DNA from: Ichthyophonus hoferi
Lineage: Eukaryota > Opisthokonta > Ichthyosporea > Ichthyophonida > Ichthyophonidae
Length of the DNA stretch: 12,600 nucleotides
NCBI GenBank assembly: GCA_002751075.1
Contig: NAOQ01000894.1
Location: forward strand, 9,955 to 22,554
Direction of reading: 5' to 3'
Shown: piece by piece, positions 1 to 8,975 of the stretch
How positions within the stretch are numbered: the first letter of the stretch is position 1
Layout of the letters: the number at the start of each line of letters is the position of its first letter
The notes under the pieces: generated by a model
Seen by the model: only the letters and a program-made list of their open reading frames with translations
Database searches by the model: none
Told to the model about the DNA's origin: nothing
Program-made: the position numbers and the translations under genes

Positions 1-62
1 GATAGGTAGGTAGATAGATAGGTAAATAGATAGGTAGATAGATAGATAGGTAGGTAGGTATG
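1..62. repeat. GATA/GGTA tetranucleotide microsatellite
   Basis: This is an imperfect run of GATA and GGTA units reaching the left edge, so its true length is unknown. It lies in the kinase intron that follows the last visible exon. A second short GATA run is at 467-484. Confidence 0.9.
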
Positions 63-169
63 TATAAATAATAGTATGATATTATAGTATCACAATATAA
101 CTTAACATGGCATACCATAACGTAATCAAATAAAAGCCAGTACAATGTAATATAATCTATCTTAACCCA

Positions 170-237
170 TTTAATCTACTCCAATCTAATCTAATCTAAT
201 CTACAATAATCTACTCTAATTTCATCCAATCCAATCT
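170..237. repeat. CTAAT-type pentanucleotide repeat in a kinase intron
   Basis: Several tandem CTAAT units sit near 183-202, followed by degenerate CTACT/CCAAT variants. The array is just downstream, in the gene's direction, of the donor at 245. The unit is five bases long, so it is not a usual telomere repeat. Confidence 0.7.
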
Positions 238-245
238 CCCCTTAC

Positions 246-368
246 CATAGTAGTAGCCCACTCCATGGTCTGTGTTAATTCCCTAGCGATACCAAAGTCT
301 CCTAGCTTTAAAGCCCCTTCATGGGTCAGGAATATGTTTTGGGCTTTAATATCTGATAGGATATAGAA

Positions 369-399
<31 letters not shown>

Positions 400-2641
400 T
401 AAATTAGATAAAAAAAAGACAAAGGGAGAGAGAAAAAGGAAACCCAAAAATAAAAGCACAAAAGAAAGATAGATAGATAGATAGTACATAGCATATATTA
501 CTATTAATAAAATCTGTCATAGGCTCATTATATATACATATATATATTAATTTAAATATAAAACAATATCAAAGTATGATTGGTACAACATATTTTAAAT
601 ACTAATGGTAATAAATTACATTTTAATATATTATGATATATATATAGTAATAGTAGTATGAATATTGATATATGAGTATATTTCCTTAGCAACAAGCCAA
701 CCAACCAATATCCACCTACCTCGATGTAGGACACCCTGGGAGTGGATATATTCGACAGCACTGGCTAATTGACCTGTCCACCCTATAATTCGCTGTAATA
801 GTAGGCTAGGTTTAGGCTTACGTCTTGATGGGGCTTAATTAATTAATTAAATTAAATTTAATCAAACCATTACTTAGTTATATTAATCACATAACCAATT
901 AGATTACTAATATATGAGTATGTAGAAAGATATATAGATAATTAATTATAAAAAATTTCAAAACAGATAGTAAGGTTACATATAGATATAAACATAGCTT
1001 TTAGCCCTATAATAAAATTACACATATAAACATATATTCTACCCTTATAATAAAACTACACATAAACATATATTCTAGCCCTATAATAAAACTACACAAA
1101 CATATATATTCTAGCCCTATAATAAAATTGCACATAAACATATATATTCTAGCCCTATAATAAAATTGCACATAAACATATATTCTAGTCCTGTAATAAA
1201 ATTAAACATAAACATATAGTCTAGCCCTATAAAAAACCTCACCCACCTGTTGTGGTAGGGGGGGCCGACCATGATATCTCCTAATATAGGCCTTGAGGTC
1301 ACCTGATGAGGTAGACCATGCACCATATAAGGTTATTATACCTGATTAACTACTGGATTATAAATATCATTTGACTATCATGGTGTCCATCTTAATCAAT
1401 TTATATAGTATTCAATTATAATCATCGATATATCAATTCTTGTACACCATTGTTCAGTTTTAATATATATAGGATTCAATGGAAAATGGACTTATCTCTA
1501 TATAGTTCAGATAATATTAATCTATAAGACATCCAATCAGCAGCGTTCTTATGCACATTTGTACAAGTATGAACCAATGGTTACCACAATCGGCATATTC
1601 CATGACCATTAGGAGGGCACCTAGATCTAAAAAGGCTTCCTTGTAGCGAATAATATGAGGGTGTTTGAGACGGGATAAAATGGCCACCTGCGATTGGTGC
1701 ATATTATTTTAAAGCTGATAGGTGATTGGACATTGCGATAATATCTGCTCGTGATTGCATGGGAAACATGATTCCAATACCAATATAATATAATACAATA
1801 CTATATATCACTTCATTCCTCGGTCTCCTTTCCTCTATCTTCTACATTTGCATCTATACCAATTTATCCTACTTTATAAAATAACGTTAATATTAATTAT
1901 AATATTAATTATACTTAAATAATTGAATTAACTTAGACTACCTCTAACATATGACATACACCCACTCTCTTTCCCTTTCTCCTTCACTTTTGTTTTGATA
2001 TTGTATATATATCGTTTTCTGCCTTCTTAAAGCCACATAATAGTTTACATTTAATATTATACACTCTAGTACAAGTACGCTATATATTTTAAATCTCAAT
2101 AATTTATTTTGGTTGATGGCTAATACATTGACAACCCTAACAAATCCTAAGCACATTTCACAAATTAACCACATCAACAACCAATTGTAATGATTATCAC
2201 ACTGTCCCCTACCTCTCCTAGAGCTCTTTCTCTTTCCCTTGTGTTCATGCGAGATAAGAGCACTTCCTTCATCACATATTTTCGTTTGCTTGCCTTGGAT
2301 TGCACAACAAGGACCCTGTCCAAGAGGCTAGTGGATTAGTGTACCAACACAAACTATATGATAAAATATATAAGTAAAATAAATCTTGACTTTGATGGCA
2401 ATATACATATCATACTTCTCAGGGACTACCACTAGCTTATACTAATTAAATTTAAATTCACATTAAAATTTAATTATAATAGTGAAATACCATACTTCTC
2501 AAAGGATACCACATCACCGTAACTATTAGCGTGTATTAATTAAATTTAAATTCACATACTAAAATTGAATTATAATAGCCAAGTACCATACCTCCCAAAG
2601 GCACCGCGATTAAGCAAGTCAACAATATTGTATCGATTCAT
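246..2641 (-). CDS. NEK-family serine/threonine protein kinase, 5' part, six exons, runs off the left edge
   Basis: Exons on the minus strand are 2592-2641, 2213-2315, 1585-1687, 1247-1302, 720-792 and 246-352. All introns are GT-AG (276, 525, 282, 454 and 367 nt) and all phases agree, giving residues 1-164. Visible kinase parts, in order: the glycine-rich loop at 11-16; catalytic Lys33 in YVMKE; the [10 protein letters not shown] block typical of NEKs; the helix-C glutamate Glu51; a probable Met80 gatekeeper before EYADCGDL; HRDIKAQN with Asp129, Lys131 and Asn134; and DFG at 147-149. The start is the ATG just before the first kinase strand, as in many NEKs. The last visible exon ends in phase 0, where VGTPYYLSPE would be expected next, so the C-lobe lies outside the window. 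One oddity is that the first loop glycine is Asn11 (NRGAFG instead of GxGxxG). NEKs usually act in mitosis, centrosomes or cilia. The family call is firm; the subfamily is not. Confidence 0.92.
366..400. repeat. (GA)n microsatellite acting as polypyrimidine tract
   Basis: A nearly pure GA run reads as CT on the minus strand. It sits 13-48 nt upstream of the acceptor (TATCAG, ending at 353) of the exon carrying the HRD and DFG motifs. A looser purine-rich stretch continues to about 445. It therefore supplies the polypyrimidine tract of that splice site. Confidence 0.8.
835..870. repeat. TTAA-rich simple repeat in a kinase intron
   Basis: Tandem TTAA/AATT units form a self-complementary stretch about 45 nt upstream of the acceptor at 793-794. 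No function is evident. Confidence 0.5.
986..1240. repeat. Seven-copy 35-38 bp minisatellite inside a kinase intron
   Basis: About seven tandem units share the cores ATAAACATATATTCTAG and CCCTATAATAAAA, with small length differences. The array fills the 5' half of the intron and its last unit ends about five bases from the GTGGGT donor at 1246. In the kinase frame, reading into it meets a stop after about 15 codons, so it is intronic and not a peptide repeat. Confidence 0.88.
2411..2595. repeat. Tandem triplication containing the kinase exon-1 donor
   Basis: A block starting CATAC(C/T)TC(C/T)C recurs at 2411, 2491 and 2587, with spacings of 80 and 96 bp. The two intronic copies also share TAATTAAATTTAAATTCACA and an ATTATAATAG stretch. 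The 2587 copy holds the real end of exon 1 and its GTATGG donor. The other two are decayed copies that still contain GTATG. Confidence 0.75.
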
Positions 2642-2830
2642 ACTGGCCTTTTACCTGATATGTGATGTGGGAAAGTATACAGTTACTATTGTAATACAAC
2701 ACTGAAAAACATACCGTAAACATTTCCTTCTCATCTACGGACTTCCCCTCATGCCACGTTTCTAATTGGTTAATCAAATTATCTTAACTCAGTACAGCCA
2801 ATATAATATCGCTATGGCGCCATATTGTTC
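2642..2830 (-). promoter_or_regulatory. Putative promoter region of the kinase gene
   Basis: Upstream of the ATG at 2641 there is an inverted CCAAT pentamer at 2765-2769, which reads CCAAT on the minus strand. A perfect 12-bp palindrome, TATGGCGCCATA, lies at 2813-2824 and is unusually GC-rich for this spacer. There is no convincing TATA box. Assignment as a promoter rests on position only. Confidence 0.3.
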
Positions 2831-4030
2831 TATCTGGCTAGCTGCTGTAATAACATATATACATTGTTCCAGTTATTCCTCTTACACTCATTACAATAAA
2901 AAAATCTTATTTTAGTGATACCATAGTATAATATAGTATAGTACAACATAATATAATATAATATAATATATATATATGCATCAGTACAAGGTTATTCGCT
3001 TTATATTTACCACAATATCAAAATAAACAACTTTAATGGCCAACTGAGAGAAAAAGTATAAGGTAAAATTAAATATTTTATAGAAAGTACTTACTTTCAA
3101 CCTACATTGTAACTAATCATGAATAAAGCAATAATAATCTGTCAAGCTGCCACAGAAAACCGTTATTTTGCTGCAATACGTAAAATTACAAGCCTGTATA
3201 TATTTATATGTCTGACAATACATACTACTAGAGGTATTATGATGCCGTTATCTATCTAATACAATATATAGTTGACGTAACCTTGTTTTGTTTTCTTTGC
3301 AATGAATGCTTTAGAACTATAAGATCTTTCTATCAACCCAACACTTATATATGTATGCTGAATATGGGCATAGTTAGAAATAGGCGGTCTTAATTAAGCA
3401 ATTAATGCTGAATTGTTAAGAATTTTATATATAAAATGCTATATTTCGAAACTACAATGACGCCATATCTGAGACAGATTGGGCACTCTTGATTCTGTAG
3501 TGATACCGAATAATGAATATAATGTTTTTATCTTAAATTCTCTGCTTGTAATACTTGGCTGCCACTGTGAACATGGGTAAAACAATAACTAAGCAGGCTA
3601 AAGTCAGCAGTTAATTAGTCTACATACGGTATACTTTATCTGGAGTATAAGGGTCTCCGTCTATGATAAGACCAACCCAAGTGATTCTACAGTAAAATCA
3701 AATAATGCCTCATATTATAGCAATAACGCGGGCTAAAATCAACTACATATATATCGAATTGTAAATAAATTCCGACACTTATTCGGGGCTTACTTTAAAT
3801 TATAAATTTTTTTTAAAAAAAAATATGTATTGGTTGGTTACATGTAAACTAGTATATATAATCTTACTAATACCGCTGCTATAGACTATTTGTCAAAATA
3901 AACCCAGTACACTCTATGGCGTTGCAACCTGTTGGTATTCAAGCCTACCTAGATACATATTAACCCAGGTTTACATAAAAACACATTATGTTCATAGAGG
4001 TATATTTGAAGGCGCTTATGTTAATGTATA
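2831..4030. other. AT-rich spacer, no gene supported
   Basis: I see only short open stretches and simple repeats, including (ATAAT)n and AT runs at about 2926-2978. The minus-strand stretch 3635-3686 has splice-like edges but no partner exon and is not called. Confidence 0.5.
3807..3822. repeat. T8-A8 perfect palindrome
   Basis: A run of eight T is followed directly by nine A, forming a perfect self-complementary stretch. A longer example of the same design occurs at 6935-6953. Confidence 0.8.
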
Positions 4031-4041
4031 AGTTAAAGCAC

Positions 4042-4200
4042 TACCTTTACACAAATACATACACATATATATATATAGCTACATATGAATACATTACATA
4101 TATCCCTACCTACATACACACATATATAAACATACCTACTTACATATATACATATATGCATACATATCGGCCTACATATACACATATATATACAAGCATT
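4042..4200. repeat. (TACATA)n / (ACATAT)n low-complexity tract
   Basis: Imperfect TACATA and TATACA units dominate this stretch, with a small outlier at 4302-4330. The open frames on both strands here, rich in Tyr, Thr and Ile or in Cys and Tyr, are products of the repeat and not genes. Confidence 0.85.
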
Positions 4201-4330
4201 AGCCAAACTATTCAAACTATTTCCCCACAAACCTTCGCTATCACCGAATATCTGGTATGTGTATCAATGAGGCTAAATACATAGTGGGTACATCATATCA
4301 AGCACTCATATACATACATATACATATTAG

Positions 4331-4797
4331 TAACCATACACAACAAGATATTTAAAGGTACCTCAGGGTCAATCAATACCGGTTAATGTTGATGTAGATT
4401 GCTAAATCTGCTCTACTTCACTTGCAATGAGCATAATATTTCTCTAGCAATTGTTATATAACTTGAAATATATTATTTCTTTTCCTAGTACATTGTTGCA
4501 TACAACTATGAGTAGAAAAAAACAGCTTAATGTATTGTGCTGAAACGTAAATTTGTATATAGATATGTAGTTACTACATGCCAAGTAGTTGACATGAAGT
4601 ATGGATTTCATTGTGAGCCGCTGTCAAACACGGTTGCCTGGTTGTTGGGACAGTAAACTGTATATATAAAGAACTGCAGGATATAGATAAATTTGCATTG
4701 TAGCAAGTGTTTTATTGACTTTTGGCAAGAGAAAGGGATAATATTTATGATATAATTGAATCTACAAGTACTGTTAGCACTACTTCCGACTCCTAAT
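4331..4797. other. Spacer with an orphan TATA-like site
   Basis: No gene is seen. A TATATATAAA sequence at 4661-4670 resembles a TATA box on the plus strand, but no convincing coding exon follows it within 1 kb, so it may be chance in AT-rich DNA. Confidence 0.3.
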
Positions 4798-5141
4798 TTA
4801 TGTACCTTTAGATTTCTTGGTCGCCATCAGATCAACTACACGTTTTGCTGTCAAGTGTTTATGATAACATGCATATTGATACAGTTCTGAGCGTGAAATC
4901 AATCAGAGTCGATTTGTCATACACAAAACCCTTGAAAAATACATTGCAAAAGGTTTAATAATTCCTAAAATTATTTATAATAACCTTTTCAAGCTATGAA
5001 AAAGATGGATAAAACTGCAGTATAATTATTTTAATTTTATCTCACACAAACCTATTAATCATAATTTTTATGCATATGCATTCTATTGGCTATGATATTT
5101 ACCAATTAGCTCTGGAATCAATTGCAAAACCAAATGATATA
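4798..5141 (-). CDS. Candidate last two exons of an unrecognised minus-strand gene
   Basis: Two stretches, 5103-5141 and 4798-4886, have GT-AG edges (a GTAAAT donor and a CTCAG acceptor) and join in phase across a 216-nt gap. The first reads YHLVLQLIPELI. The second continues with LYQYACYHKH and ends KKSKGT before TAA at 4798-4800. The peptide would be largely helical with a basic tail. I do not recognise the family and found no firm upstream exon. An ATG at 5804 beginning MGSSRALRK is one possible start. Short open stretches in AT-rich DNA can look coding by chance, so this is a weak call. Confidence 0.22.
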
Positions 5142-5900
5142 CTAATCCTAATATATAATGTAATTACAATAGCGTCTGTCCATTTTTAACCCCAACGATC
5201 TATTTAATTATTGAAGTTGTAAAATTTGAATACATATGAAGGTCTGTACCTGTGCGTGTAGTAGGTATACATATATTAAGCTATTTTACGACATACTCAT
5301 CATTCGACTCTCTCCTTACTGATATCTCCTCTTCTCTACCTAATACAGGCCTTTGTTTACTTATCTATTATCTAATTATAGTATTAAATATAACTTTATA
5401 CTATACGGCCACTTTTATTACAAGTATTTACACATTTTTATATATGAATTTATTAAGATTTGTTAATAATAATAAAATTAATAAATTCAATTGTTTTTCC
5501 TTTTATTGTATAGATTTTTATAACATTTTCAAATACAACCACCATGTGATACTGAGTTAAAGAAAAAAATTACCTATTTTAAACTGATACGAATTAAACA
5601 TGACGTGCGCTTACAAAGTAGGCTAAATAAAAGTATAACTACCTATCAAAAAGAAGCCAATGCAAAACAGAAATATTACTTGTTTTAGAAGAAGGAGTCA
5701 ATTGGGTGCGTTGATAAGAGTATAATAACTCAATATAGATTACCAATCAATGAATGCTCTAGAATCTTAGGATACTACTTTCTCAACGCTCTGGAAGAGC
5801 CCATTTTGTGATAATATTGGCTAGTATTTAAGCGCCAAGAACGTACGATAAAGTCATTTAAGTGATGTGATTTCGAGTTGTCATATGAGTTGTATTTGAA
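5142..5900. other. AT-rich spacer, no firm gene
   Basis: Open frames on both strands here are made mostly of AT-rich codons (Ile, Asn, Tyr, Phe) and have no domain signal. Parts could be introns or undetected exons of the candidate gene at 4798-5141. Confidence 0.35.
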
Positions 5901-5907
5901 GTTCTTT

Positions 5908-5917
5908 TTATATTTAT
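5908..5917 (+). promoter_or_regulatory. TATA-like site upstream of the 162-residue secreted protein
   Basis: A TTATATTTAT stretch lies about 50-60 bp before the ATG at 5968, at a plausible distance for a TATA element with a short leader. It is weak because the surrounding DNA is AT-rich. Confidence 0.3.
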
Positions 5918-5967
5918 TCCTGTTGGAGTAATAGTTTCTAAAAAATTCTATAGACAATTAAAAGATT

Positions 5968-6456
5968 ATGCGGAGACTTTGGCGTTATCTGACTCTTGTG
6001 CCCATTCTCATGTTTGCAGTATTTGCTGGAAGCATGGCTCAAGGAAGAATTATTGGGAAACTTGGAGCCCGTCCACCTAAACTTGTGTACAGTGTAACAG
6101 TAAGAAACGATGATGAGCATAATATGCTTGTCAAAGTAACCTTTAGTGGTTTAGGGAAACAGAATGTTGAAGTATCTGAGGTTATCAATGCTGGAGAGCA
6201 CGTCTTATTTAGCAGAAAAACAGTTCCACAAGGAACATGGATATCTAATATGTACGTCAAGCAGGTGAAAGTTACATCTACTGGACCCAGCAATTCTTTT
6301 GTTGTTCACCATGATAATGATTTTTCTGTTAGCGGACCAACTGATCACGTGCTTTTGGCTGTTGATGCTAAACCGATGGGACAACTGCGCATTATCCAAT
6401 TAGAGGATGAGAATGAGGATGACTTTGTATATTTCCATAACCCGTTACATTTGTGA
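5968..6456 (+). CDS. Small secreted cysteine-free beta-rich protein, 162 aa
   Basis: This is an intact single-exon frame. Residues 1-25 form a typical signal peptide: basic MRR, a hydrophobic core LTLVPILMFAVFA, and a small-residue end MAQ with likely cleavage near residue 25. The mature part has alternating hydrophobic residues (KLVYSVTVRN, MLVKVTFSG, YVKQVKVTST, DHVLLAVDA), pointing to a beta-sandwich-like fold. It ends in an acidic patch (EDENEDD) followed by FVYFHNPLHL. There are no cysteines at all and no N-glycosylation sequon. There is no membrane segment after the signal and no ER-retention tail. The ATG at 5968 is chosen because it gives a complete signal peptide. I do not recognise the family. 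An extracellular or vesicle-lumen role is inferred. Composition is clearly less AT-rich than the flanks, supporting a real gene. Confidence 0.85.
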   Translation: MRRLWRYLTLVPILMFAVFAGSMAQGRIIGKLGARPPKLVYSVTVRNDDEHNMLVKVTFSGLGKQNVEVSEVINAGEHVLFSRKTVPQGTWISNMYVKQVKVTSTGPSNSFVVHHDNDFSVSGPTDHVLLAVDAKPMGQLRIIQLEDENEDDFVYFHNPLHL

Positions 6457-6733
6457 TGTCTTTTTGCTTTTTAAAAGGTCAATGTTTTGGCATGGTGGTA
6501 GAAATCACAACTAGAATTTTCCATCAAAATATATGTCTAATAGGTCCTGTCAGGGAGAAGTCTCTTGACACCAGAACATTATCTTTATATCATCTGCTGT
6601 TGTATGAGGTGCGCTTATCTTAATAACCTTTTTTATAATATTTTTTTGAACATGCATACTATAGCACAACAGCTAGAGACACAGTTGACCTGTAATAATT
6701 TATGTGCATAGTTTAGTAGTTGACATGAAGGTC

Positions 6734-6739
6734 AATAAA
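6734..6739 (+). terminator. AATAAA polyadenylation signal candidate
   Basis: This canonical hexamer lies 278 bp after the stop of the 162-residue gene and is followed by T-rich sequence, as a downstream element would be. It implies a 3' UTR of about 300 nt. Confidence 0.45.
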
Positions 6740-8361
6740 ATTTTCTTTTGACATTTATAACTTTTATTTATTATTAGTGGTTGATTTTTAATATTGTTGG
6801 CCCCTAGGTTCATACGTTACATCCTTTCATTTATTCATTTAACCTTGTGGAAAAAGGATAGCACCGTTATATCTAATTGCTTACAACAATATCAGCTAAT
6901 GCACAATGAAAGTATCAGTGGTCAAATGCAATTGTTTTTTTTTTAAAAAAAAATTCTTTATTTTTCTATCCAGTGGATAACCTGTACTTTTGGGTTGTTG
7001 CAATTGATGATAGCTTTCTTTTCTCGTACTCCATCCCGTCGTTGTTATATACTGTCAACTATATGGATCATAGCATCCGCTTAATTACATGAGGCTTGTC
7101 TCACACCAATTGAATATATTTGTTTGTACACTTCTTTCTTCCTTTCTGTTTTCTTTTTTTCCTTCTTTTACTGTTCAAAATGTTTCCTTGGATATGAGCC
7201 CAGAAGAAAAAAGTCTAAGTGGTGGAAGCTATTGAAACTTTATGTGAATCAAATTCCCTTCAATTATATGAGTAGCTAATTGGGTATCGTTGTACATAAT
7301 ACTTCCATAGCTTCTGCTATCTTATTCACGCAGCTTCAAGGCTATGAATAATTAGTATGACTGAAATACTGTAGGTTGTTGGTGTTCCTATACGTGTGAA
7401 AGGTGGAGTGAGATTTGGAAATGTTGTATGTTGTACAAAAGGACTCCAACCGACTATTATCAGCTAGTGTAATCAGACCATGCACATGTATTATATGGAA
7501 TAATGTAAACTGGCTCCTGACACCAATGCCCACTTTGTAATTATTGTATAATTGCTGATATACTTAGGGTAAGGTTTGCATCATATCCTATCCAGATTTG
7601 TAAGTTTTACTCGCAAATGATTTTCTGTTTGTATTAAGTAAACGGTATATTTTATTTGAGGCGTTAGGAATAATAAGTAGACAGATGTTCCTGTAGCCCA
7701 TGTTCGTTTAGAAGGAAAGGGAATACTAAATTAAGGGGCGTTTTGACGTATCTCTTTCCTTACACATAGTACAGATATGCTAAGACATATTTTTATTATT
7801 AAACAAGTCGGCAGGACTTGTGTCAAGCAAGATGCCTAATCAATGAGTTATCTGACCTGAATCAAACAAAACATTTGGTAAATTTCTGTTTACTATTAAA
7901 GAAATATTGATGGATTTCCACTAATATGTAGCTTTACTACGATTGTAAGCATTCTGGAGGGCTTTAAATACATAAAACAATTAGGAAACCACTAGGTTAA
8001 CTAGTCTGTGATTCTTTAAAATGAAGTAAATTATATCGGCAAGCGCCCAATAAAAGATTAAAAACAATCTGTTTTAGCGTGTGATACGGCCACGACTAAA
8101 AGAAACAAAAATCTTATACAAACGGAAGATAAGTGAAACATATTAGTATACATATATAAATGACACGCAATCATTCCTCAAATCACTGGTACTACTGGTA
8201 CCCCAAAAGCGTATGTCTATTGATACTATGGATTCGAAAAGGCACTGAATTGAAGTAGATTTAGCTGAAAGAGGCATTGATCAACGACCAAATTATCTGA
8301 CCCGTAATTCTTATAGTCCCAAATCAGATTAACTAGTTAAACAAAGATCTTAGTCTCACTT
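6740..8361. other. Spacer, no gene supported
   Basis: This spacer lies between two convergent genes. It contains a T10-A9 palindrome (6935-6953) and a pyrimidine-rich tract at about 7130-7170. Several short open stretches on the plus strand (7170-7232, 7377-7466, 7690-7733) look protein-like, but competing frames look equally good, so none is called. Confidence 0.45.
6935..6953. repeat. T10-A9 palindrome
   Basis: Ten T are followed by nine A, the longer partner of the run at 3807-3823. The flanks of the two differ, so they are not clear copies of one element. Confidence 0.8.
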
Positions 8362-8367
8362 TTTAAT
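8362..8367 (-). terminator. ATTAAA polyadenylation signal candidate
   Basis: This variant hexamer on the minus strand lies about 100 bp downstream of the stop of the cysteine-rich gene. It is weak evidence in AT-rich DNA. Confidence 0.25.
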
Positions 8368-8464
8368 TAGATCGGTGCCAAAGTTAACACTAATCGATTG
8401 CATCAATTATTATACCATTCGATAACAAATCAAATGACCCTGGCAAGTTTTTACAGCGTATTAC

Positions 8465-8884
8465 TTAATTGAGTTGAGCTGTTATGTATCCCTTCGTAAA
8501 AAATGCACTACCAATAGGACCAAAACACTCTCCTGGCGCGCCACTCTTAGATGTTTGGTTTTTGGTGCAGGCGGCATCAGCGTAACGTGTCAAAGTAAAT
8601 AATGGTGGGAAGGCACCATTATAAGTCAAACGGGCATGATACGTGGACTTTACAACCTTAATTTCCAAGCATGTATCCAAATCATAATCGCGGCAATTTT
8701 TCTTTATAAAAGGAGGTAATTTTGTGCAAGTTGGATCAACATACAGGCATACATTAGCAGACGCATTGTCAGCAGCAAGCACATCGGGGACGGGCATCAT
8801 ATCCATTTCCATCTTAAATCCAGAGTCAGCAAGCACGGCTGCGAAAGCCGCGCAAAATAAAACAAAAGCGCGAAGAGCAATCAT
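8465..8884 (-). CDS. Small secreted six-cysteine protein, 139 aa
   Basis: This is an intact single-exon frame. Residues 1-19 are a signal peptide (MIALR, then the hydrophobic FVLFCAAFAAVLA), with cleavage expected before Asp20. The mature chain has six cysteines at 46, 53, 64, 72, 106 and 120, enough for three disulfides, and two N-glycosylation sequons at Asn40 and Asn109. A Met-rich acidic stretch (KMEMDMMPVPD) follows the signal. Two segments, LYVDPTCTK (47-55) and RYADAACTK (100-108), share the pattern xYxDxxCTK and suggest an internal duplication. The start is supported by the signal peptide and by a TATA box about 61 bp upstream. No named family is recognised. It may be a secreted structural, defence or environment-facing protein, but that is inference. 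GC content is well above the flanks. Confidence 0.88.
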   Translation of the reverse strand: MIALRAFVLFCAAFAAVLADSGFKMEMDMMPVPDVLAADNASANVCLYVDPTCTKLPPFIKKNCRDYDLDTCLEIKVVKSTYHARLTYNGAFPPLFTLTRYADAACTKNQTSKSGAPGECFGPIGSAFFTKGYITAQLN

Positions 8885-8944
8885 TCTAAGGTTTGCTTTG
8901 TTAACGAGATGTAGGTAGTTGTTGATTTATGTTTGGTTTTACGC

Positions 8945-8955
8945 CTATTTATATA
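8945..8955 (-). promoter_or_regulatory. TATA box of the six-cysteine secreted protein gene
   Basis: The minus strand reads TATATAAATAG, a near-ideal TATA box, 61-71 bp upstream of the ATG at 8884. If transcription starts about 30 bp downstream, the leader would be roughly 35 nt, typical of a highly expressed gene. Confidence 0.65.
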
Positions 8956-8975
8956 CATTGTCAATGGGTTTACTT

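Noticed and set aside
170-237. Telomere-like repeat
   Set aside because: The unit is a five-base CTAAT inside an intron, not a canonical six- to eight-base telomere repeat.
1117-1326. Minus-strand open frame with a repeated YMFM-containing peptide
   Set aside because: It is out of frame with the kinase exon at 1247-1302 and its repeated part is the intronic minisatellite.
3635-3686. Minus-strand exon-like stretch reading WVGLIIDGDPYTPDK
   Set aside because: It has splice-like edges, but no neighbouring stretch joins it in phase with any recognisable family.
3988-4284. Open frames on both strands across the TACATA repeat
   Set aside because: The peptides only mirror the hexanucleotide repeat, with no signal or domain.
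5057-5130. Apparent small-subunit rRNA fragment (AATTAGCTCTGGAAT)
   Set aside because: Only about a dozen bases resemble the conserved rRNA block, and no other rRNA landmark is nearby.
5252-5560. 102-codon plus-strand open frame with hydrophobic stretches
   Set aside because: It lacks an ATG start, is built from AT-rich codons, and shows no domain or compositional contrast with the spacer.
4584-6730. 16-base direct repeat AGTAGTTGACATGAAG at 4584 and 6715
   Set aside because: The flanks differ completely, and a match of this length is within reach of chance in AT-rich DNA of this size.
7150-7733. Plus-strand fragments resembling an IPT/TIG beta-sandwich (for example SLDMSPEEKSLSGGSY and GGVRFGNVVCC)
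   Set aside because: Donor and acceptor phases do not join them, and a competing frame in the same DNA (KWWKLLKLYVNQIPF) looks just as protein-like.
8724-8918. Plus-strand open frame opposite the six-cysteine gene
   Set aside because: It is an antisense shadow of a well-supported coding frame.
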